Assembly: GCA_019914945.1 (NCBI GenBank)
Contig: CM034100.1
Location: 6,151,209 to 6,215,208, forward strand
DNA from: Typha latifolia
Lineage: Eukaryota > Streptophyta > Magnoliopsida > Poales > Typhaceae
Length of the DNA: 64,000 nt
Direction: 5' to 3'
Under the pieces are notes generated by a model, which worked only from the letters and a program-made list of their open reading frames with translations, ran no database searches and was not told the DNA's origin. Numbering within the stretch: the first letter of the stretch is position 1; every line of letters starts with the position of its first letter. Shown here piece after piece: positions 1 through 11,640 of this stretch. The position numbers and the translations under genes are program-made.

Positions 1-23
1 TGCATTTACTCTCAAACTATTAA

Positions 24-47
24 CTAACTATGCTTTTTCTTCCTCAG
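24..47 (+). promoter_or_regulatory. Probable 3' splice site upstream of the lipase start codon
   Basis: A CTAAC-like branch-point sequence, a T/C tract and CAG end at position 47, six bases before the ATG at 54. The bases between are in frame and have no stop, so the upstream exon could be UTR or coding. The intron itself starts outside the window. Confidence 0.5.
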
Positions 48-53
48 TTATTC

Positions 54-2462
54 ATGTCAAGTCAGAAGGTGACATCACAGAATACAATGGCCTCAGAGAA
101 GGACGTCTTTGACATCTCAGGACCAACACATCTTACCTCCATCAATTGGTATGATATTTGATATTCATATAATACAGTTCAAGTTCTTCTTGTTCACCTT
201 TAAGTTGATCTGCAGAAGTTATAATTCTTTATTATTTTCACACTTACTGTTAAATAGTTCTTTTTTTTTGCTGAATAGTAATTTGCAGTTATTTATTTTT
301 TCTCCTCAAGTGTCTGGTGAATTTCTAGACATCTTTTGTATAGAATCGATAAATAATTGCTTGTAATGCTGAGACGAATGGGAAAACTCTGATCCACTTT
401 CATTGAGAATAAGTATAAATACATGTATGGTTAGGGTAGGTTATCCCTCGGGTACAACATAGGAGTGTATAGTGTATATATTAACACACCCTTTCAAACT
501 CAAGGTGGATTAAACACAAGGAGTTGCCAATTAGATATCTAAAATGTGGAATGGAATGCGATTTAGTGAAGAAATCAGCTATTTGATCCATAGATGATAT
601 TTGAGAAAGAATAATAATGCCAACTAGAAACTAATGTCAAAATAACAGTCTACCTTGATATGCTTTGTTCTCTCATGGAATATAGGATTGTTTGGAATCT
701 ATATAGATCTCCTGTTATTATAATAAAGACCAGTGGGCATAGGAGTTGATATGCCAATATCTCCTAATAGACGGTGAAAATGAATAATTTCTTTAGAATT
801 AATGGATATGGTTCTATATTTTGCTTTAGAACTAGAGAAACTTGCTTTTTGCTCCGCCACGATATAAGACTCACCAAGGAGCACACATAATCCAATGGTA
901 GAACGATGAGTGGTAGGATCACTGGCCCAATCAACATAGGAATAAGCACGAAGAACAAGAGATGAATGAGCAGACATCAAAAGAGAGCGAGTAATAGTTC
1001 CCCTCACACATCTGAGAATCTGGAGTAGTGTTGCATAATGAGTAGATCGAGGGGCTATCGCAACTAACTAACTATACTCACGGCATGAGAAATATCTAGT
1101 GTGATGATGCATAATTACAAAAGCTGACCAACAAGCTGTCTGTATCTAGCTAGATATGTCAATGACACTTTATCTGTAGGACGAAGCTTCAGATGAAGCT
1201 CAAGAGTTGCATCAGCTGTCCGATCATCAGATATAACTGCCTGATCAAATCAGAAACATAATTTTGTTGAGATAGAAATATGTGAATCTCACTATGAGCA
1301 ATCTCAAGACAAAGAAACTAATGCAGGTGACCTAGGTTCTTCATTTGAAAGTGCTGAAATAGATGTTTTTGTAGAGACTTGATAGGAGTTGAATCATCAC
1401 TTGTAATAATCATGTCATCTACATAGAGTAATAGAATAACACATCCTTGTGGAGAAATATGCGTAAACATAAAGTGATCACGATTGATCTCAATAAAACC
1501 AACATCTGTCATCGCTCGATAAAATTGCTCAAACCAAGCACGTCTGTTTGAGATCATAGATGGCATGGCGAAGTCGACTAATATGGGACAAAGGAACAGA
1601 CAATCCCGCTGGAGGCTGCATTTAAACTGATTTCGTCAAATCACCATGAAAAAAACATTCTTTATACCATTTCATACAAAGGCCAGCGACAAATGGCAGC
1701 TACGGGAAGAATAGTACGAACAATAGTCATTTGAATCACAGGGACAAATGTTTTCTTATAATCAATGTCATACTCTTGGGTGAAACTTCTAGTAACAAGA
1801 CGAGCTTAATATCACTCGATAGAATCATCAGATTGTCTCTTGATTTTGTTAACCCATTTACAACTAATAAGTTTAATGCCACTTGGTAGAGGAACAAGAT
1901 CCCATATTTGAGTGCATGTAAAAGTCTGAAAGTCCTCATTCATAGCATATTGCCACTCAAGATGGACAACAATCTCCTAGTAAGAATTAGGCTCATGATT
2001 TACGTGAAGAGCTATTAGAAAAGTGTGAAACTCAGACGAATAGCATATAACATCAATAAGTTTAAATCTTTGAGAAGAACGATGCTCACGCTGAGATCAG
2101 TGAGGACCCACAGTATCGGCAGAGGAGAAGGTGCAGTAGGTGATAGCATGACAAGGGAGAGAATCATTAGGACATTCAACAAGAGGCTCCTCAGGAGAAT
2201 ATAAAGTGGACACCGTATCAAAAGGTTGAAGAGAGGATGCTAAATATAGAGGCTTAAGAAAAGTGAGGTCCTTAGACTCATGAGAGTAATAAGAAATATC
2301 CTCTAAAAAGGAGACATGACAAGCAATCGAAATTCGATGAGTCAAAAGATCATAGCGTCAATTATCTTTATGTTCATAATTATATCCGAGAAGAATACAT
2401 CACAAAGATCAAGTGGACAACTTAATCATGTCAATCCTGCTATAGCAAGCACCGGAAGAGAG

Positions 2463-2497
<35 letters not shown>

Positions 2498-5400
2498 GAG
2501 TAAGGGAGAAAAGAGAGGGAGAGAGAGTAGGAAGAGAAAGAGGGGGGAAGAGAGAGAGAGGGATACAATAGATCAGTAATAAGAGGGATAGGAAAAAAGA
2601 AAGGAAGAAAGAGAGATTTTTAGGCTTTATATGTGAGTAATTATTATTTTCTTATTATTTTTAAATTTTTTTTAAAATTTTAAAATTATCAATATTTTTA
2701 AATAATATTTAAAATTTTATTTAATTAGAAATAGTTTGATCCGATAAGGGTGGCCAATACGTATCGTTTTTTTGGACGGCCAATTCCGATCTTGATATCA
2801 ATACTAAGTTTCAAAAACTTGATATTTGCCATATGGGTTGAAGGTGATAATTATATTCTTTATGTAGTGGCTTGTGTTATTCTTGATAACTTTTCAAGTA
2901 CTTAATTAGGACTCGGGCTATATTTGGTTGAGTGGAATACATCCCCTTTTTTTGGAATAAACTCCTTTTATTCTAGAATAAGTGTGCCAAACAAGGGATA
3001 GGGTTTCAGAATAGGAAAATAAAATAAACCCCATGTTTTGGAATATCTCTATTCCAATGTTTTGGTTGGAATAACTTACTCCCTTATTTGAAAACCCAAA
3101 TAACTCATTTGCGCTCTTGGTAATATATTAGAATATGGAGATATATTGTGGTTTACATTCAGGTTGGATAATGTAATGTGACTATAATATACTTGGTAAT
3201 ATATTAAAATATATTTATAGTGAAAAATATTTTAATAAGGGATTCCCCTTTATTGTAATATTTGTAATGGTAATTATATTGTGTAAATTATGATGAATTT
3301 AGTAAAAAAAATTTAGCCAAAAATTAAAAATAACCATGAGAAGATGATATAAAAGTTGTAAAATAAAATTACACTTTTTATTTATTTTTAAACCTTTTTT
3401 CTATCATCCTCCATAAAAGAAAAGATAACAAATGTCTATTTCAATTCAGCTAAGAAAATAGCAATAAGATCAATTTGATCATTTTTATCCCTTGTTCTAA
3501 TTTTGTAACCAAACACTATCTTATCCCATTTTCTTATTGTAGTACTTATCCATTTCTTTTTATAACCAAACATAAATTTAGAATTAGAATAAATTTTTTC
3601 TTTATTCTGGAATAAGTCCTTATTTTATTCCATTTCCAATTTTTTCTTATTCCACAACCAAATGGGCTCTTAGTGCTGCCATGGATTTCATTTCTCCCAA
3701 AGCATATAAATTCTCTGCATTCCTTTTCTGCATTCAATTTGGGAGAAAGAGTCACTTAGGTTACATCATAGTGATGAATGAGCTCCTCTCAGCTATTTTT
3801 AGTTTTTCATATGTGAATCTTGAGACTTTGAATGATTACAATGAGATAAAACCCAATAAATTTAGAGGAATTTATGTTGCAATCTTTTCAAGGATTAAGA
3901 GAAATTGATCAATGGATTCTACTGGAGTTTATTCAATTAGTAAGCACATTAAACTGAAATTTTTGAACAAAATAAAATCCCTTTGGCTCCGTCTAGTCAC
4001 AAAATGTTTGTCAGTTGTTAATGAATGCTCTGTTCTACTGATGCTTTACTGAGTGCAATATAATTTATGGTTCCTTATCATGCTTCAAAGAGTCATGCCA
4101 GTAGAGACTTTTCAGTTTTAAAAGGATGTGAAGCTCCATGTTCATGAAATTCTTTTAGAACTTTTGCCAAAGGGTGTTTCACAAATTGATGTTTGAAGAG
4201 ACATGCAATCACTTTAAAGACTTGCAGAATCTTTATGTACCTACTATATATGTTAAAATCATAAATAACAGTTGACATCCTGCAATTCATTTTCATAGGC
4301 CAAATGACTTCTATTAGATAGAAATCTCTTGCAGTTTGCTTCAACAGTAACATGTCCATTTCTGCTGCCGCCTAATTACCTTTCCTTTGAGGTCATTTAG
4401 CATTTTAGAGAAGCTGGATAAAAGTCGAAAGATTAAATGAGATGTATGTTCCATCATTATATAAATGAATGGGTTTTAAGAGAGTTTGGCAGGTTGAGCT
4501 TGTATACTGCATACAGTAGCTGGCACAGCATCAGTAACAGTTGAAGTGGTGGTTCTGATAATTTAGTTGATACATTAACTATTATGCATAAATACATTAA
4601 AATTGAGTATCCTTTTGTGGAAGCCAGACCTGACAATGTCAAGACAGCTTGGTTTGACAATTATCATTGATATGGCCTGCAATTGGAACAGCATATTTTC
4701 TCACATCATTTTACCGCCTTTTGTTGACTTGATACATTGCATTGGCTTTGAGGAGAACTCATTCTTGTTTCATTTACACATGTTGAAAAGGACATGCGAA
4801 CATCATCGAAGATCTGTTGCTGCAAGTTTGGTTCAAGCAGTGTACGTCTTAGAGAGGGACAGACAACTAAATCGTCATTCCTTAGAAGCTTTTGCGCCTC
4901 CTTGGTGGGAGTTCTTTTATTTCGAACCAATCCGTCTACTTGTTGATGATGCTGATTTATCTATCTTTGGTGCCATTTTTGAATTCAAACCTCCTTCTGT
5001 TCCATACACTTCAGCTCTGAATGCTCCCAGGTTTGTCATTGCTTTCAGAGGTACCATCACCAAGAAGGAATCCATTTCTAGGGATCTGTCCCTAGACCTT
5101 CACCTTATTAAAAATGGCCTCCATCAAACCTCACGATTTCAAATCGCAATGCAAGCTGTTCGGAATGTAGCATCAACTTTTTCCAATTCTATTATCTGGC
5201 TGGCAGGTCATTCTTTGGGTTCAGCTATGGCAAATCTAACTGGAAAGAACATGGTTAAAATGGGTATAATTTTGGACGCCTTTCTCTTCAATCCACCCTT
5301 CTTGTCTGCTCCAATTGAAAGGATCCAAGACAAGACTGTGAAGCAGGGAATCCGAATAGCCAGCAGCTTCATTACTGCTGGGCTAACTGTTGCACTACAA

Positions 5401-5757
5401 GGTCGGCGTGAGAAGCCTGCCTCAGAGGACTCCTTCACCATTTTATCATCTTGGGTTCCATGTCTTTTTGTGAACCCAAGTGACCATATCTGTTCAGAGT
5501 ACATAGGATATTTCAATCATCGAGAGAAAATGGAAGAGATTGGAGCTGGAAGCATTGAGAGGCTGGCGACACAGAATTCGATTGGTGATTTATTCTTACG
5601 GGCTATGGGAAAAGAATCAGAGCCATTGCACCTTCTTCCTTCAGCGAATCTGACTATTAATTTAAGCAATTCCCCCGATTTCAAATGGGCTCATGGTATA
5701 CATCAATGGTGGAGGCCTGACTTACATTTGCAGAGTAAGAAGTATCATTTTAGATAA
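54..5757 (+). CDS. Lipase class-3-like alpha/beta hydrolase (At4g10955 type), two coding exons
   Basis: Coding exons 54-148 and 4791-5757, 353 residues. The split Trp codon (TG at 147-148, G at 4791) joins in frame, with a GT donor at 149 and an AG acceptor ending at 4790. Exon 1 encodes the family's start (…FDISGPTHLTSINW); a second in-frame ATG lies at 87. Exon 2 continues with HHRRSV and YVLERDRQLNR. The nucleophile elbow GHSLG is at residues 171-175 (Ser173); Asp263 (PSDH) and His333 or His336 near the C-terminus are candidates for the rest of the triad. The family is often labelled 'GDSL esterase/lipase At4g10955-like', but the visible motif is the GXSXG of lipase class 3. Substrate is unknown. 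The single intron is 4642 bp and full of transposon remains. A pyrimidine-rich tract and CAG end at 47, so the gene probably has a further exon outside the window, most likely 5' UTR. Confidence 0.88.
360..2440 (-). mobile_element. Ty1-copia retrotransposon relic in lipase intron 1
   Basis: Read on the - strand, the order is the integrase C-terminal region (LGYNYEH and CHVSFLEDISYYS near 2300-2390), reverse transcriptase (2000-1320, with the YVDDMIIT active-site motif near 1400), then RNase H (YSYVDWASDP and the STIGLC stretch, 1007-699) and the conserved DFFTK…IPHF end near 590-500. This is the copia order. Many stops and frameshifts break it, so it is dead. An LTR-like sequence starting TGTTAATATATAC follows at about 488 and runs towards 360. 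Gag, protease and the 5' LTR are missing. Confidence 0.85.
2440..2821 (+). mobile_element. CAAGG-type hAT-like non-autonomous element, 5' end unclear
   Basis: A GA-rich tract (about 2455-2575) is followed by an AT-rich stretch and then a GGACGGCCAATTCCGAT-like end finishing in CAAAAACTTG at 2821. The same order and sequence occur in the well-delimited element at 55817-56769. The left boundary abuts the copia relic and cannot be fixed by eye. Confidence 0.6.
2909..3669. mobile_element. Tourist/Harbinger-like MITE in lipase intron 1
   Basis: The left end carries GGGCTATATTTGGTTG followed by TGGAATA; the right end, read in reverse complement, gives GAGCCCATTTGGTTGTGGAA. TTA flanks both sides (906-908 of this kilobase block, i.e. 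2906-2908, and 3670-3672), as expected of PIF/Harbinger insertions. The interior is AT-rich and has no transposase. A diverged partial copy in opposite orientation lies near 42380-42495. Confidence 0.6.
3673..4790. other. Remainder of lipase intron 1, no gene recognised
   Basis: Moderately AT-rich sequence with only short open frames on either strand that match nothing I recognise. It ends in the AG acceptor of lipase exon 2. Confidence 0.5.
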
Positions 5758-6860
5758 TATCACCATTGAAAGGGTTTGCTACTTGTTCTCTGGGGGCAGG
5801 AGAGTTGGCTCTCCTTTTCTCTTCTATTTTATTCTTAAGATGTTGAACACATTGAAATCAATGTTCAAAGTCAACCAATCTTGTGAATTTCTTTTGTGTA
5901 TTGTTTCAACTCTCGCAGAACAGCTTGGATAACCGTGTTGTGGTTCAGTTATGCTGCTTGCTTTTCTTAAGAGAGATAAAAGTAGAACTACAATCCTAGG
6001 TAAATTGGAGATTGGACTCCTAAAGCAGCATGGAAATGGATGTCTCTATTATAAGGATACCAGTCCAGAGATACTTATGTTGTTGCTTTTGTTCTACGAA
6101 AATATATCATATCTTCTCTGATCACTTTATAGCCACCTAGCTTGTTTTATTTTTACAGTTAATCTATGTAATGAAAATATAATCCACACTAATCTTCTTA
6201 TTCTTCTCTTGTACACGAATAGTAATGATGCAAACTGTTATCTGAGTGAATATAGCCTACGAGATTTTGATCAATCTGTAGAATTTTATTTCTCATGATT
6301 ACATGCACATTTGTCACTAAAGGATAACATGGTGAATACAAACGAGTCAAATATAAATAGTATCGACAACATACATACTTTTCCAGTTAGGTAATAGCTA
6401 CCTGACGATACTAATACTTTCTAATTTTCATAATTATTATCATATGAAGTTCAAATCCACTATAAGTGATTATTAATTAAGAATTAGCTGACATTTTTTT
6501 TATCTAAAAGGTAAACTCTAATGATGACACAATGCATGCACGTAAACATATGTGAGATGTTACGATACCTAAGGGTATCAATATCTTCCGCGATAAGTGG
6601 ATAGTAACGAGGGAAATCTGCACCAAAATATACTTGGTTTTTGTGTTTGTGAATCAGACCCGTTTCCAATTTCTTTTGCAGATGATGCAGTTCTTTTATC
6701 TTCTAAGTTTGCCTTTCTACTATTTAGTGCTTATTAAATATTGATTGAACAATATAAGAATAGAGATGAGTGACCCATACCTGAGTTCTTCTTGTTCTTG
6801 TTGTTCTTCTTCTTCTATCTCTTAATATATTTTTATTTAAGAATAGAGATAAGTGATCCA
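5758..6860. other. Lipase 3' flank and intergenic DNA
   Basis: The first few hundred bases are presumably the lipase 3' UTR. Beyond about 6200 the sequence is AT-rich with no coding signal I can support. Confidence 0.4.
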
Positions 6861-6864
6861 TACC

Positions 6865-7115
6865 CTTTTTCTTCTTCTTCTTCATCGATCTCTTAATCTA
6901 TCTTTTTCCTTTTTTATATACATCTCTCTAATCGCTTTTTAATTAATAAAGTAAGAGAGTAATTAAAGATAGTTGTGAGATAATTAGAATTAATAAGAGA
7001 CTAATTATCTCACTATCTCTAATTAATTTCTTACTTTATTAATTAAAAAATAATTAGAGAGATTTATTTGTATAGAAAAAAAAAAGATTAAGAGATTGAA
7101 GAAGAAGATGTTAAG
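6865..7115. repeat. Near-palindromic AT-rich repeat
   Basis: A left arm containing TTAATTAATAAAGTAAGAGAG (split at 20: TTAATTAATAAAGTAAGAGA) and a right arm containing its imperfect complement CTTACTTTATTAATTAA fold back around a centre near 6995. The complementarity extends outward through CTCTCTAAT / ATTAGAGAG to the TTCTTCTTC / GAAGAAGAAG ends. Related single-arm units recur at 7620-7890 and 10990-11640. Confidence 0.7.
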
Positions 7116-7129
7116 AACCAAATCTGAAT

Positions 7130-7510
7130 CGATCTATATATAAGAAAATTATAAAAAATTTATGGCTGGTAGCATCGTGAGTAAGGGTTCTAATGGATCA
7201 TCGGAGCGTAGTGGATGGCTATATAGGTAAGGAGGCTCGTGGTGGAGGATGATGGTGGCTAGGATTTTGAAGCTTTAGAGGTTCTACAGTTACGATCTAC
7301 TCCTATAAAGATAAGGACAATTTAACGGCTGAAAGAAAAGATAAAGGCAATAAAAAATAATTGGCTAAACTCTAGATTTATTCTACGATAATTAATAACT
7401 CATGACCAATCCAATTTGTAGGAATAAAATCCTAGCGGATTGGATTCAAATATGGATTATTCACTTTATTTGAAATTTAAAATAATAAGCAAATCTAATT
7501 AAATAACTCG
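7130..7510 (-). mobile_element. LTR-like fragment
   Basis: On the - strand this matches 36860-37100 closely, sharing TTTAGCCAATTATT, GCCGTTA and TTATAGGAGTAGATC in the same order. In that copy a TATA-like box precedes it, so both look like LTR pieces of one retrotransposon family. No coding part is attached. Confidence 0.5.
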
Positions 7511-8089
7511 ACTCAACTCAACTTCCATATAGTCATATAGAAGAAGAAGCAATAGAAAAGAAAAAGGAAAACAAAAAAGAAGAAACTAAAGAAAAAGAAA
7601 ATATATTAATAATATTTTTTTATACATTACATAATTTATATACTTCACAATTACAATTTACATAGAAATAAGTAACAATTGTGAAGAGTTATGATTTTGG
7701 TTATTTAACTAACCTTAATTATCTCACTATTATCTTCCATTAATCTCTTTATTAATTAAATAATAATTGGAGAGACATGTAAAGAAAAAAAAGAGAATGA
7801 TTAAGAGGTAGAAGAAGAAGTAATAGTAGAAAAGAATAAGAGAAGAAGAATAAGTAATAGAAAAAGAAGAAAATACAATAATAACTTTCACAAATATAAT
7901 AACAACTTTTGAAAATATATTAACAGATTTTATTATTTCTTTGAAATAATTCTCTTTTCACCCTATAAACTATCATATTTTTTTATAATGACCTCCTGAA
8001 CTCTTTGGTACATAATGACCTTTTGAACTATTAGAAATATATCACTTGACCCTTTTAGTCCCCCCTCTCCAAAAATAAAAAAAAAGAAA

Positions 8090-8394
8090 TTTTACATGGC
8101 ACAAATTGGTTGGCCACATTGTGGCCAGTGCCCCGTGCCATGTTACGTTGGTGCATGTTGGGAGTGCCACTCACTCCTGCCGGCATGGCCAACCATGCTG
8201 GGCTATCTGTTTCGGTGGGCCTGCCACCATCGCAACTGTTGTGCTGATGTCCCATCGCCTCTCTCTTTATAAATCTCTCTCGAATCCCTCTCTCTTTCAC
8301 TCTCTCTCTTTCACTCTCTCTCTCTCCCTCCCTCTCTCTCTCTCATGCCGCCGTCCTTGGAACCCACCATTGCCACCTCCATCAAGCGCCGGTG

Positions 8395-8429
<35 letters not shown>

Positions 8430-8640
8430 GCTCGAGCTCGCCGGAGCCAAACCGCCGGAGTCGAGCCACCGGCGGCCACTAGCGGCCGGTGCCCTCCCCC
8501 CTCCCTTCCCTTCCCTTCTTCTTCTTCTTCTTCTTCTTCTTCTTCTTCTTCTTCTTCTTCTTCTTCTTTTGCTCCTCAGTTTATGCGGTTGGCTGCAGTG
8601 GTGCTCGGCTCGGCCTAGCACCTTTGGCACGTTAGTGGAT
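8090..8640 (+). repeat. GC-rich module with CT and TTC microsatellites, shared with the right edge
   Basis: Contains a TGGCCACATTGTGGCC-type palindrome, a CT-rich tract with a TATA-like TTTATAAAT (about 8267), a GGTGAGC donor-like site at about 8390, a CT run (8398-8425), a segment with CGGAGTCGAGCCACCGGC, and a TTC run (8516-8567). The same parts in the same order occur at 63400-64000. Open frames across it are low-complexity. Confidence 0.7.
8516..8567 (+). repeat. (TTC)n microsatellite
   Basis: About 17 uninterrupted TTC units following a CCCTTCCCTTCCC lead-in. Confidence 0.95.
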
Positions 8641-11640
8641 TTTTAACAAAATATTATATACTACTATGTGTAGAATAAGATACTAGTCTTATTAATTAAT
8701 TATTATTTTGGATAATTAAGTAAAGACTATATAGTTTCTAATTAATCAAGAAAGAGTAAGAATTATTAAAATTAATTATAAATAGATCTTGCCTATACTT
8801 ATATCTTATTTATATTTATTTAGCCTTTTATTTTATTTTATAATTATATATTTAGAATATTTTTATATAAAAAGAAACATACCTCTTCTCCTTATATTAT
8901 AAGTTTATAACTAGTATCCTATGATAATAGTATAATTATAGTATTTGAATCATATCTATAATGTAGATCTAGTTATGTAATAAAAAATAAAAGAACTAAT
9001 TCTAAACCTAATAAATCTTTATATTTTACTTGAATTAATTCTAATTGGATAAATGACTAACATCATACTATTTAAATATTTTTACATCCCGAACCACTTA
9101 TATAAGACCCCGTAGACCTTATTAGTGATGAGTGACAGCTGATTGATAGAGGTGAGGAATACGTGTGTTGAGTCTTCTAACTTGAGGTGAGTAGTCTTAT
9201 CCCCTAGACACCTTTCTCAAATTAGGATTTATTATATAATTATGTATATGTATATTTTAGCCTCTAGATAATTATATGATCTTATTAATAAAATATTTCA
9301 ATCGAGCATATTTTATCATGCATTTAATTAGACTGATCTTGGATGTGAGTATGATGGTGATATATAGAGATGATTAAAAATAACTATATGTCGAAATAAT
9401 CTCTAGTATGAGTATACATGTGATAGACAATCATGAGCATGCATGTGATACATGTACCATTGGTGATTTCATTACATTATGTACTTCTTTTGACTCTCTT
9501 ATCACCTAAATTCCTAATATGCATGACTTGTTATAATACTAGATAAAATGCATATGATGTCATTTAGAAGAAAAGCATAAAATATAATTAATAGGATAGT
9601 TTGTAGAAATCATGGGGATACCTAAGTGGGCGCGAGGGTTAGGGTATGCTTGAAGATAATTGATTGCTTGACCTTATGTCCGACGTTAGTAGACTGTGTG
9701 CATAGTAGACATTCGAACACATGTCGTTTTCTAGGACATATGTGGTGAGTTATCCTCATGTGATTTCTATTAGCTAGTTGGGTACTCGGGTCTGGATGAT
9801 GATGATGATGATGATACCCTTAATAGTTGGCATGGTATGATTATATGATTGAGGTACTCTTAATAGTTAGCAGGGTATGCTCTGAGCCTTCATGTTGGAT
9901 TATGAGATCGGATACCGGACGTTGACTATGCATAGTGGTATAGTATGATGATGATATTCAGAGATGGCATTGATGATTGGGATGTTGAGAAATGCATATA
10001 TTTTCATTATCATTTGATATACCTGATTATCGAGTGGTAAATATGCATCATATGTGGTTGCATTAGATATCATAACATGGTTGTAATCGGTATGCATCAT
10101 AAGTATCATATTTGAAAGAGAGTTATGATGATGATATGACTTGGAGATTGTTTATACATTATCGAGAATTATATACAATAATATCAATATTTTATTTATA
10201 TAGTATTGAGGATACATTCACATATCCATTCATGACATAATGCTCATATGTGATTCATATTATCTAGTACATGATTTATTGTCTATTTGGCATCACTAAT
10301 TCAAAGTAAGATCTATTCGCTGAGCGTTTTGCTCATGACTCTCTTTATTTCTTTTCTAACCCCTTAGATATTGTGGTACATGATAGTGGCTTGAGATATC
10401 CTAAGGAGATATTTTAAAGCAAAGATGAGGTGAGCTATAGACATAAGATGATATAGAAGATAGTTTATCTAGATTTTGAGTTGTACTATTATTTGATATT
10501 TTTACTCTATTGTATAGATAATAATTTGTATAATGCAGGTCGGATTATAGTGTACTTATGTATTAGTAATTTTAGTTGTATCTTGATGATTTATCGTGGC
10601 CTATGTGGGCCCTGCTAGATTATGTAGTTGTTTAGTATAGGTGTTAGTTATTTGAATATTTATATGTTAACAAGTTTATTTGGTTAATAATATAATTTAT
10701 TTGATGATAGATTTATATGAGCGTGGATATGTTAGTATATTTTATTTGATGATGCCATGATTATATAGGCACGAAGTGTATCTTGTGCGTGACGGGCCCC
10801 GTCCAACCTATCGCTTGCGCCACGCGTGTCGTGTAAGCGCGTGGGTGTGCCCGTGTCAAGCGGGGGCGTTATAATTATGTACCCAAAAAAAGTTCAAGGG
10901 GTTATTATATACCAAAAAAAAGTTTAGGGGCCATTATAGAAAATAGTGATAATTCAAGGGGTGAAAAGAGAATTATCCCCTTTTTCTATAATGACATAAT
11001 TTACATACTTTACTATTACAATTTATATAGAAATAAATAATAATTGTATACAGTCATGCTTTTGATTATTTAACTAATCTTAATTATCTCGCCACTATCT
11101 CTGATTAATCTATTACTTTATTAATTAGAGAGTTATTAGAGAGACATGTATAGATAAAAGAGAGAAATATTAAAAGATAGAAGAAAAAAAAAAGAAGAAA
11201 AAGCAACAACAAAAAGAAAAGAAAAGAAAACAAAAAAATATATTAACAACTTTAGCAAATATAATAACAACTTTTTCAATATATTAATAATTTTTGTTAT
11301 TTTTTCTATACACTATAGAATTTATATTATTTCACAACTATCTTTGATTAATCTCTTACTTTATTAATTAAAGAGTGATTAGATAGATTTATATAGAGAA
11401 AAAAGAGAATGACTAAGAGATAAAAAAAGAATAAGCAACACCAGAAAAGAAGAAGAAGAAAATATATTAACAACTTTCTTAAATATAATAATAATTTTCG
11501 TAAAAATATTAACAATTTTTATTATTTTTTCTATACACTATATTATTTTATATACTTCACCATTATAATTTACATAAAAATTAATATTAATCATGTAGAG
11601 TCGTACTTTTGATTATTTAACTTCATTATCTTCAAAGATT

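Larger units (their letters stand above)
7946..10976. mobile_element. 3-kb element with long terminal inverted repeats (MULE-like)
   Basis: The left end (ATAATTCTCTTTTCACCC, then TATAATGACC, GGTACATAATGACC) and the reverse complement of the right end (ATAATTCTCTTTTCACCCC, TATAATGGCCCC, GGTATATAATAACCCC) pair over about 80-100 bp. Long TIRs suggest Mutator-like elements, but I see no clean 9-bp target duplication and no transposase. Inside are a GC-rich module (8090-8640), microsatellites and 2 kb of AT-rich DNA ending in a GC-rich patch at 10790-10870. Confidence 0.6.
7620..11640. repeat. AT-rich repeat family, interrupted by a 3-kb element
   Basis: Units of roughly 240-300 bp, each with TTTATATACTTCAC(A/C)AT, a TTATTTAACT stretch, CTCTTTATTAATTAA and a GAAGAAGAAG tail, occur at about 7620-7890, 10990-11210, 11300-11460 and 11525-11640. 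The element at 7946-10976 splits the array. Confidence 0.55.

Noticed and set aside
4603..4790. Start of the lipase at the ATG 4603
   Set aside because: The stretch upstream of 4791 has no family similarity, and the exon at 54-148 supplies the conserved N-terminus in the right phase.
54..5757. GDSL lipase
   Set aside because: No GDSL motif; the active-site motif is GHSLG, typical of lipase class-3 alpha/beta hydrolases.
8106..8646. Open frames of up to 170 codons
   Set aside because: Made of Ser/Leu or Arg/Glu runs from CT and TTC microsatellites within a repeat module.
10790..10870. Promoter-like GC-rich island
   Set aside because: Short patch inside the 3-kb inverted-repeat element with no gene next to it.
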